Shown: positions 56,077 to 64,000 of the stretch, in pieces | Layout of the letters: each line of letters opens with the position of its first letter | How positions within the stretch are numbered: the stretch's first letter is position 1 | NCBI RefSeq assembly: GCF_000282655.1 | Contig: NZ_AKIV01000062.1 | Location: forward strand, 1-64,000 | DNA: 64,000 nucleotides | Origin: Polaromonas sp. CF318 | GTDB taxonomy: Bacteria > Pseudomonadota > Gammaproteobacteria > Burkholderiales > Burkholderiaceae_C | Reading direction: 5' to 3' | Program-made: the position numbers and the translations under genes | Notes under the pieces: model-generated | What the model was told of the DNA's origin: nothing | What the model saw: only the letters and a program-made list of their open reading frames with translations | The model's database searches: none

Positions 56077-56090
56077 TATTGCACGCAATA
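56077..56090. promoter_or_regulatory. Operator-like palindrome 1, Bug/GntR intergenic region
   Basis: TATTGC AC GCAATA, perfect six-base arms around two bases, 52 bases centre to centre from the second site. Confidence 0.6.
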
Positions 56091-56130
56091 GCATCGACAA
56101 ATAGCTAGTTAACCCTAGGTTACGCTACTT

Positions 56131-56140
56131 TTGCATGCAA
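56131..56140. promoter_or_regulatory. Operator-like palindrome 2, Bug/GntR intergenic region
   Basis: TTGCATGCAA, a perfect ten-base palindrome sharing TTGC/GCAA arms with the site at 56077. The 52-base separation is about five helical turns. Confidence 0.6.
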
Positions 56141-56170
56141 TAATTTGAAAACTTCCCACCGGAACCCAGC

Positions 56171-56872
56171 ATGTCCTCGCAGATCGACTACACCACCAAC
56201 GAATTGAGGCGAAGAATCCTCAGCGGCCAGGCAGCGCCCGGCGAACGCATGGTGGAGCTGGAGCTTTCAGCCCAGCTGGCCGTGTCTCGCACACCCATAC
56301 GCATCGCACTCGGCGAGCTCGAAAAAGAAGGCCTGCTGGAGCGCCTGCCGACACGCGGCTTCCGCGTGCGGCAGTTTAGTGTGGACGAGGTCGCCAACGC
56401 TGTCGATGTGCGCGGCGTGCTCGAAGGCATGGCGGCGCGACAGGCGGCCGAGCGCGGCATCAGCCCCGAGCTCCAGGCCGAACTGCGGGCCTGCATAGAT
56501 GAAGGCCGGCTGCTGCTGGAGAAAGCCGCTGCCGCCGGCCATGTGATTGACGCGGCCCGCTGGGTGCCCATGAACGCGCGTTTTCACGCCGCGCTGGTGG
56601 ACGCCGCCGGCAACAGCACGCTGGTTTCGGCCCTCGCGCATGTGAGCAAAACACCCATGGCCGGCGCCGGTGCGCTGAGTCTGAACGGCTCGCTGCCGCT
56701 GCTGGAGTTCGGCTTCATCCAGCGCGCCCAGAGCGACCATGAAGACGTGCTGGCCGCCCTGCTGGCCGGCGAAGGCGCGCGCGCCGAGGCACTGATGCGC
56801 GAACACGCCCACCGCAGCCGCGACAACAAACGCGAACTCATGGCCCGCCTGCAAAAAACCGCGGCAGCTTGA
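56171..56872 (+). CDS. GntR-family (FadR/FCD) transcriptional regulator
   Basis: 233 residues. The winged helix is at the N-terminus: YTTNELRRRILSGQAAPGERMVELELSAQLAVSRTPIRIALGELEKEGLLERLPTRGFRV spans residues 5-65. The FCD domain follows with DVRGVLEGMAARQAAERG, NARFHAALVDAAGNSTLVSAL and an SDHEDVLAALLAGEGARAEALMREH segment. The His/Asp residues are consistent with metal-dependent acid sensing. It is divergent from the Bug gene and lies two bases from the end of the convergent decarboxylase-family gene. Confidence 0.92.
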   Translation: MSSQIDYTTNELRRRILSGQAAPGERMVELELSAQLAVSRTPIRIALGELEKEGLLERLPTRGFRVRQFSVDEVANAVDVRGVLEGMAARQAAERGISPELQAELRACIDEGRLLLEKAAAAGHVIDAARWVPMNARFHAALVDAAGNSTLVSALAHVSKTPMAGAGALSLNGSLPLLEFGFIQRAQSDHEDVLAALLAGEGARAEALMREHAHRSRDNKRELMARLQKTAAA

Positions 56873-56873
56873 G

Positions 56874-57464
56874 TCATTCCCTTGCCGGCCAGCGCGCCGC
56901 CCAGGGCTCCAGCGGCACGCGCGCCGCATTGCACACATAGCTGATCGCGTGGTACCAGCCGGCCAGCATCAGCAATTCCACCAGTTGGGGCGCCGACCAC
57001 AGGGCCGCCAGTTCCTGCCACAGCGCATCGCTGACCGTGCTGCTGTCGTGCAGCTCATCGACCAGCCGCAGCAGCAAGCCGTCGCGTGGGGCCAGGCCCC
57101 GCCCGCCCGAGGCCGGGTCGGCAATCGCGGCATTGTCGGCGTCGCTGAAACCCGCCGCCCGGCCGAAGGCGCTGACGTGCACACCCCATTCATACTCCGC
57201 CCCGCAGCGCGCGCAGACGCGGTTGATCACCAGCTCGCGGTCACGCAGGGACAGGCTGGCGCTGGAGCCGAGCAAATAACCGCCCCATGAAGGCATGCGC
57301 TCGAGCAGCCTGGGGTTGACGGCCAGCACGCGAAACAGCGCCAGCACATGGGGCGCGGCGGGTGGCGTGATCTTCTTGAGCAGCGCGTCCTGCTCCGGCG
57401 TGTAAGGCGGCTCCAGCGGCGCGATGCGTGGCAGGGCTGCGGTGGCGTTTGTCATTTGGGTCAT
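56874..57464 (-). CDS. Carboxymuconolactone decarboxylase-family protein (AhpD-like fold)
   Basis: 196 residues. The family block is SLSLRDRELVINRVCARCGAEYEWGVHVSAFGRAAG, with the Cys-x2-Cys-x3-Glu-x3-x-His arrangement used by AhpD-type enzymes, although the classical 4-carboxymuconolactone decarboxylases lack the first Cys. It could be a peroxidase-associated reductase or a decarboxylase. It is divergent from the small HxlR-like regulator at 57602, with two tandem dyads between the genes, so the pair forms a regulated unit. Confidence 0.87.
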   Translation of the reverse strand: MTQMTNATAALPRIAPLEPPYTPEQDALLKKITPPAAPHVLALFRVLAVNPRLLERMPSWGGYLLGSSASLSLRDRELVINRVCARCGAEYEWGVHVSAFGRAAGFSDADNAAIADPASGGRGLAPRDGLLLRLVDELHDSSTVSDALWQELAALWSAPQLVELLMLAGWYHAISYVCNAARVPLEPWAARWPARE

Positions 57465-57506
57465 GGTGATCAGGCTTCCTGTTGTGTAGAGGGATCATGG
57501 CTTCAA

Positions 57507-57529
57507 TTCGCTACTAATTCCGTAGCGAA
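57507..57529. promoter_or_regulatory. Tandem operator, copy 1, HxlR-like regulator
   Basis: TTCGCTAC (seven bases) GTAGCGAA, a perfect eight-base dyad, containing TAATTCC in the centre. Confidence 0.65.
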
Positions 57530-57539
57530 CGGCAACTAT

Positions 57540-57562
57540 ATCGCTACGCATTCCGTAGCAAT
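57540..57562. promoter_or_regulatory. Tandem operator, copy 2, HxlR-like regulator
   Basis: ATCGCTAC GCATTCC GTAGCAAT, nearly the same dyad as copy 1 with the same spacer end ATTCC. The two copies are 33 bases apart, about three helical turns. Confidence 0.65.
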
Positions 57563-57601
57563 CGTCGCGGACACGACAGGCGCAGCCCCTACAATCCGGG
57601 C

Positions 57602-57937
57602 ATGACTTCCACGCTACCCCTTCCCGGCAAACCGGTCCGCGGCTCCGCCACGGGCCGGCCCGTGATGGCGTTACTGGACCTGCTGGGTCGCCGCGGCACG
57701 TTGCGGCTGCTGTGGGAGTTGCGTGACGGGCAGGCGCAAAATTTCCGGCAATTGGCAGCAAGCGCCGGAAACATGTCGCCTTCGGTCATGAACGACCGGC
57801 TCAAGGAGTTGCGCGAAGCGCGGCTGGTCGAACTCGGGAGCGGCGGCTACGGCCTCACCGCCACGGGCAGCGGCCTGCTGCACAAGCTCAAACCGCTCCA
57901 CCAGTGGGCAGAAGAATGGGCCGCCCCCGACGCATAA
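57602..57937 (+). CDS. HxlR-like winged-helix regulator
   Basis: 111 residues. DLLGRRGTLRLLWELRDGQAQNFRQLA followed by MSPSVMNDRLKELREARLVELGSGGYGLTATGSGLLHKL shows the winged helix; N-terminal 20 residues are Pro/Gly-rich. It is closely similar to the protein at 54601 in length and motif order. It is divergent from the carboxymuconolactone-decarboxylase-family gene; two tandem dyads in the promoter region are the likely targets. Effector unknown. Confidence 0.87.
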   Translation: MTSTLPLPGKPVRGSATGRPVMALLDLLGRRGTLRLLWELRDGQAQNFRQLAASAGNMSPSVMNDRLKELREARLVELGSGGYGLTATGSGLLHKLKPLHQWAEEWAAPDA

Positions 57938-58000
57938 GCCAAGCCGGCCGCCCGGCACCCAGGCGGCAAAAACTTTCGTAGCCAAAAGCTAAGCCCTTGT

Positions 58001-58028
58001 CTTGAAAAGGGCTTTGCCACCCCCAGTT
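58001..58028 (+). promoter_or_regulatory. Sigma-32 heat-shock promoter of grpE
   Basis: CTTGAAA at 58001 and CCCCAGTT at 58021 separated by thirteen bases, closely matching the CTTGAAA/CCCCATnT sigma-32 consensus, 35 bases before the grpE start. Confidence 0.88.
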
Positions 58029-58062
58029 GGGAACCTTACCAACACCAACCCTGTTGCCTCGC

Positions 58063-58623
58063 ATGTCTGAAAACACACAACCCGAACAAAATCAACCCCT
58101 TAGCGGTGAACCCAGCCCAGAAGAACTGGAAGCGGCGCAGGCCGCCAACGAGTTTGACGCGCTGACCGTGGCCCAGGCCGAAGTCGCCACGCTGCAGGCC
58201 AAAAACACCGAGCTGGCCGACAGCTACCTGCGCGCCAAGGCCGAAACCGAAAACGCCCGCCGCCGCGCCGACGAGGACGTGGCCAAGGCCCGCAAGTACG
58301 CGCTGGAAAGCTTTGCCGAAAGCCTGCTGCCGGTGGCCGACAGCCTGGAAGCCGGCCTGGCCATCAAGGAAGCCACGCCCGAGCAGATTCGCGAAGGCGC
58401 CGAAGCCACGCTCAAGCAGCTCAAGAGCGCGCTGGAGCGCAACAAGGTGGTGGCCATAGACCCCGCCCCCGGCACCAAATTCGATCCCGCCCAGCACCAG
58501 GCCATCAGCATGGTGCCGGCCGACCAGGAAGCCAACACCGTGGTCAGCGTGCTGCAAAAAGGCTATCTGATCGCCGAGCGCGTTCTGCGCCCCGCCCTGG
58601 TTACGGTGGCAGCCCCCAAATAA
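58063..58623 (+). CDS. grpE: Nucleotide exchange factor GrpE
   Basis: 186 residues. An acidic, disordered N-terminus ([16 protein letters not shown]) is followed by a coiled coil ([38 protein letters not shown]) and the C-terminal beta domain with [43 protein letters not shown]. GrpE releases ADP from DnaK. A sigma-32 promoter lies upstream. It precedes dnaK by 152 bp. ATG 58063 lacks a strong ribosome-binding site but matches the family start. Confidence 0.97.
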   Translation: MSENTQPEQNQPLSGEPSPEELEAAQAANEFDALTVAQAEVATLQAKNTELADSYLRAKAETENARRRADEDVAKARKYALESFAESLLPVADSLEAGLAIKEATPEQIREGAEATLKQLKSALERNKVVAIDPAPGTKFDPAQHQAISMVPADQEANTVVSVLQKGYLIAERVLRPALVTVAAPK

Positions 58624-58775
58624 ACACCCGACAAGAATGGAAAAACATGTTGAGGCCCTTGAAGCCCATCAACTTACCCACAAGTTATCAACATAGTCAT
58701 TCACAGCGGCCAGGAAAGAAACCCCGGCCACACCACTTTTAATCTTCACGAATCAAAAAAGCAGGAGTAAATATC

Positions 58776-60719
<1,944 letters not shown>

Positions 60720-60780
60720 GCGCCCTAAGGCAACAAGCCCCGCATTGGCGCGATAACTGCATGCAAAGGCAGGCGGCACA

Positions 60781-60843
60781 GGCGGATGCAAAAGGCGGAA
60801 ACCAGGAGCAATCCCGGCTTTCCGCTTTTGCGCATCTGCCGCC
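60781..60843 (+). repeat. Long imperfect hairpin between dnaK and dnaJ
   Basis: GGCGGATGCAAAAGGCGGAA on the left pairs with TTCCGCTTTTGCGCATCTGCC on the right, joined by a loop near 60803-60814, in the 200-bp gap. No T run follows, so transcript processing or attenuated dnaJ expression is more likely than termination. Confidence 0.6.
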
Positions 60844-60919
60844 GCCCGCGAATGCCCGGATTGACCGCCTGCCTCCCGGCTGACCCGACGAGACCGATCA
60901 ACGAAGACCCTGAGCTGCC

Positions 60920-62062
60920 ATGGCCACCAAAAAAGACTATTACGACACACTGGGCGTTCCCAAGAACGCCAGTGACGAGGACATCAAGAAAGCGTATCGC
61001 AAGCTCGCGATGAAGCACCACCCCGACCGCAACCAGGGGGATGCGTCCAAGGTCGCAGAGGAAAAATTCAAGGAGGCCAAAGAGGCCTACGAGATGCTCT
61101 CCGACGAGAACAAACGCGCGGCCTACGACCAGTACGGCCACGCGGGCGTGGACCCGAATATGCGCGGCGGCCCGGGGGCCGAGGGCTTCGGTGGTTTTGC
61201 CGAGGCCTTCGGCGACATCTTCGGCGACGTGTTCGGCGGCCAGCGCGGCGGCCAGCAACGCGGCGGGCGCCAGGTCTACCGCGGCGGCGACCTCAGCTAT
61301 GCCATGGAAATCACGCTCGAGGAAGCGGCCCACGGCAAGGAAGCGCAGATCCGCATCCCGAGCTGGGACGACTGCAACACCTGCCACGGCAGCGGCGCCA
61401 AGCCCGGCACCAAGGTGGTGACCTGCACCACCTGCCACGGCCACGGCGTGGTGCAGATGCGCCAGGGCTTTTTCAGCGTGCAGCAGACCTGCCCGCAGTG
61501 CAAGGGCACGGGCAAGCTGATCCCCGAACCCTGCGTGACCTGCCACGGCGTGGGCAAGACCAAGAACAACAAGACACTGGAAGTCAAGATTCCCGCAGGC
61601 ATAGACGACGGCATGCGCATACGCTCGACCGGCAACGGCGAGCCCGGCACCAACGGCGGCCCGCCCGGCGACCTTTACATCGAGATCCGACTGAAGAAGC
61701 ACGACATCTTCGAGCGCGACGGCGACGACCTGCACTGCGCCGTGCCCATCAGCTTCACCACGGCCGCGCTGGGCGGCGAAATCGAGGTGCCCACGCTCGC
61801 CGGCAAGGCCGCCATCGACATCCCCGAAGGCACGCAAGCCTCCAAGCAGTTCCGCCTGCGCGGCAAGGGCATCAAGGGCGTGCGCTCCAGCTATCCCGGC
61901 GACCTGTACTGCCACATCACCGTGGAAACGCCGGTCAAGCTCACCGAGCACCAGCGCAAGCTGCTCAAGGAGCTCGACGAGTCGCTGAAAAAAGGCGGCG
62001 CCAAACATTCGCCCAGCGAAGAAGGCTGGGCCGACAAGCTCAAGAGCTTCTTCAGCGCCTGA
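60920..62062 (+). CDS. dnaJ: Co-chaperone DnaJ
   Basis: 380 residues. The J domain at residues 5-70 has [35 protein letters not shown] with HPD intact. A Gly/Phe-rich segment follows, then four zinc-binding repeats of type CxxCxGxG ([32 protein letters not shown]), and the C-terminal substrate-binding domain. It stimulates the DnaK ATPase. It is 200 bp downstream of dnaK, separated by a hairpin-forming stretch. A clear terminator follows. Confidence 0.98.
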   Translation: MATKKDYYDTLGVPKNASDEDIKKAYRKLAMKHHPDRNQGDASKVAEEKFKEAKEAYEMLSDENKRAAYDQYGHAGVDPNMRGGPGAEGFGGFAEAFGDIFGDVFGGQRGGQQRGGRQVYRGGDLSYAMEITLEEAAHGKEAQIRIPSWDDCNTCHGSGAKPGTKVVTCTTCHGHGVVQMRQGFFSVQQTCPQCKGTGKLIPEPCVTCHGVGKTKNNKTLEVKIPAGIDDGMRIRSTGNGEPGTNGGPPGDLYIEIRLKKHDIFERDGDDLHCAVPISFTTAALGGEIEVPTLAGKAAIDIPEGTQASKQFRLRGKGIKGVRSSYPGDLYCHITVETPVKLTEHQRKLLKELDESLKKGGAKHSPSEEGWADKLKSFFSA

Positions 62063-62084
62063 ACCTTTTTTTGCGCAAACCCAA

Positions 62085-62109
62085 AAATGCCGGACCTGTT
62101 CCGGCATTT
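62085..62109 (+). terminator. Intrinsic terminator after dnaJ
   Basis: AAATGCCGGA / TCCGGCATTT stem with a five-base loop, 22 bases after the dnaJ stop. Confidence 0.88.
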
Positions 62110-62236
62110 CTATGCCCGGCCTTATTTCCGGCCGAAAAGACGCGGGTGTTGTTTTTGCCAACAAGGCACACACCCTGTCACAGGCCTGTCGTCATCGCGC
62201 GCCTACGATCAGCCCTTTTAACTCAGGGAAACACCC

Positions 62237-63460
62237 ATGACCGTATCGACCCGCAAGGCCTTGACCCTCAAGCATGGCGGCTTGCTCGCCCTCGTTTGCA
62301 GCAGCGTGCTGCTGGCCGCCTGCTCTTCTTCGGGCACGCCGTCGCAAGCCGGCCTCTCCACACTCGACGGCAAGGCGCCGCTGGTCATCGCGCATCGCGG
62401 CGCTTCAGGCTATGTGCCGGAAGAAACGCTGGAAGCCTATGTGCGCGCCATCGAGCTCGGCGCCGACGTGATCGAGATGGACCTGGTCGTGACCAAGGAC
62501 GGCGTGCTGATCACCCGCCACGACCCCAACCTGGCCATCAGCACCGACGTGGCCAAGCACCCCGAATTCGCCGCGCGCAAGAAGACCATCCAGGTCGACG
62601 GCGAGACCCAGACCGGCTGGTTCAGCGACGACTTCACGCTGGCCGAGATCCGCACCCTGGGCGCGGTCTCGACCGATGCCGAGCGCCCCCAGCAGTTCAA
62701 CGGCCAGTACAAGGTGCCGACCTTCCAGGAAGTCGTGGACCTGGCCAAGGCCCAGTCCGCCAAGACCGGCCGCACCATCGCCATTTACCCCGAAACCAAG
62801 AACCCGAGCTACTTCCGCGAGCGCGGCCTGCCGATGGAAGACAAGCTGATCGCCATCATCAATGCCGCCGGCTGGAACAGCAAGACCGCGCCCATCTACG
62901 TGCAGTCGTTTGAGCCGGGCAGCCTCAAGTACATGAAGAGCAAGGGCCTGAACACGCGCCTGATCCAGCTCATCGACGGCGACGGCATAGACCCCAAGAC
63001 CGGCCGCGTGACTTTCGCCGTGCCCAGCGACCGCCCCTACGACTGGACCAAGTCCGGCGACAAGCGCTTATTTGACGCCATGACCACGCCCGCGGGCCTG
63101 GCCGAAATCAAGACCTATGCCGACGGCATAGGGCCCTGGAAGCGCTACATCATCAGCACCAAGGGCACCCTAGGCGCCGACGGCAAGCAGGTCGACATCA
63201 ATGGCGACGGCAAACTCAACGACGCGGACTCGACCTCGCTGCCCGCGAGCAGCCTGGTGGCCGATGCGCACAAGGCGGGCCTGTTCGTTCACCCCTTCAC
63301 CTTCCGCAATGAGCGCCGCCGCCTGGCCGCCGACTACCAGGGCGACCCCAAGGCCGAGTACCTGGCCTTCTACCGCGCCGGCGTGGACGGCGTGTTCACC
63401 GATTTCACCGACACCGCGATCACCGCGCGCGCGCAGTACCTGAAGGAAGCCGGCCGCTAA
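62237..63460 (+). CDS. glpQ: Glycerophosphodiester phosphodiesterase, predicted lipoprotein
   Basis: 407 residues. The N-terminus VCSSVLLAACSSSG carries a lipobox (LLAAC, Cys near residue 29), giving a lipid-anchored envelope enzyme. The GDPD signature is PLVIAHRGASGYVPEETLEAYVRAIELGADVIEMDLVVTKDGVLITRHDPNL, with metal-binding Glu and Asp. The closing TDFTDTAITARAQYL is normal. It hydrolyses glycerophosphodiesters to glycerol-3-phosphate. The E. coli GlpQ is soluble, so the anchor is a difference. A terminator lies after it. Confidence 0.93.
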   Translation: MTVSTRKALTLKHGGLLALVCSSVLLAACSSSGTPSQAGLSTLDGKAPLVIAHRGASGYVPEETLEAYVRAIELGADVIEMDLVVTKDGVLITRHDPNLAISTDVAKHPEFAARKKTIQVDGETQTGWFSDDFTLAEIRTLGAVSTDAERPQQFNGQYKVPTFQEVVDLAKAQSAKTGRTIAIYPETKNPSYFRERGLPMEDKLIAIINAAGWNSKTAPIYVQSFEPGSLKYMKSKGLNTRLIQLIDGDGIDPKTGRVTFAVPSDRPYDWTKSGDKRLFDAMTTPAGLAEIKTYADGIGPWKRYIISTKGTLGADGKQVDINGDGKLNDADSTSLPASSLVADAHKAGLFVHPFTFRNERRRLAADYQGDPKAEYLAFYRAGVDGVFTDFTDTAITARAQYLKEAGR

Positions 63461-63477
63461 GCCCGCCCCTCATGTGA

Positions 63478-64000
<523 letters not shown>

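Noticed and set aside
58685..58693. TTATCAACA, one mismatch from a DnaA box, between grpE and dnaK
   Set aside because: Single copy and no clustering or AT-rich unwinding region, so not an origin. Could be chance.

Overview
The window is high-GC DNA from a free-living betaproteobacterium of the Burkholderiales, most likely the Comamonadaceae and probably a Polaromonas relative. This is inferred from gene content: an EarP/EF-P pair, five Bug-type (tripartite tricarboxylate) periplasmic binding proteins, a lysine/alanine-rich RpoD leader, a phasin, and an oxidative uronate pathway. Nothing looks like a prophage, transposon, CRISPR array, rRNA or tRNA. The DNA is chromosomal housekeeping sequence with catabolic islands.

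Region 1 (1-15.8 kb) mixes functions. It holds a haloacetate-dehalogenase-like hydrolase coupled to a Bug protein under a divergent LysR, an EamA exporter, uvrC-pgsA, divergent earP and efp, a LOG-family protein, an MFS transporter, rmuC, a hydroxyacid dehydrogenase, an ion transporter, pncB and an FKBP isomerase. Region 2 (15.8-22.5 kb, all minus strand) has a branched-chain amino acid ABC transporter whose two permeases are fused, a nitroreductase/thioesterase/epimerase operon and a histone-deacetylase-fold protein. Region 3 (22.5-35.2 kb) has a phasin, a patatin lipoprotein, an iron-binding protein with a Fur-box-like site, a short-chain dehydrogenase, a LysR regulator, gamma-glutamyltransferase, dnaG, rpoD and a secreted hydrolase.

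Region 4 (35.2-52.3 kb) is the main metabolic system. A 13-gene minus-strand array (udh, SMP-30 lactonase, dctP-dctQ-dctM, garD, beta-propeller lactonase, Bug, garL, garR, Bug, a second dctP, galM) diverges from a FadR-type GntR regulator, gudD, a third TRAP binding protein and a fourth Bug protein. Read together it encodes uptake of D-galacturonate and D-glucuronate, oxidation to aldarolactones, lactone hydrolysis, dehydration of galactarate and glucarate to 5-keto-4-deoxyglucarate, cleavage to pyruvate and tartronate semialdehyde, and reduction to glycerate. Two copies of a GTTGTnnGATnAC half-palindrome flank the regulator, one before udh and one before gudD.

Region 5 (52.3-64 kb) has a Gfo/Idh/MocA oxidoreductase, two small HxlR-like regulators, a Bug/GntR divergent pair with two spaced palindromes, a carboxymuconolactone-decarboxylase-family gene with tandem operators, the grpE-dnaK-dnaJ chaperone set behind a sigma-32 promoter, a glycerophosphodiester phosphodiesterase and the start of a class III alcohol dehydrogenase. 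The most interesting material is the uronate/aldarate locus and a set of previously unlabelled inverted repeats next to local regulators. No wholly new enzyme system is evident.
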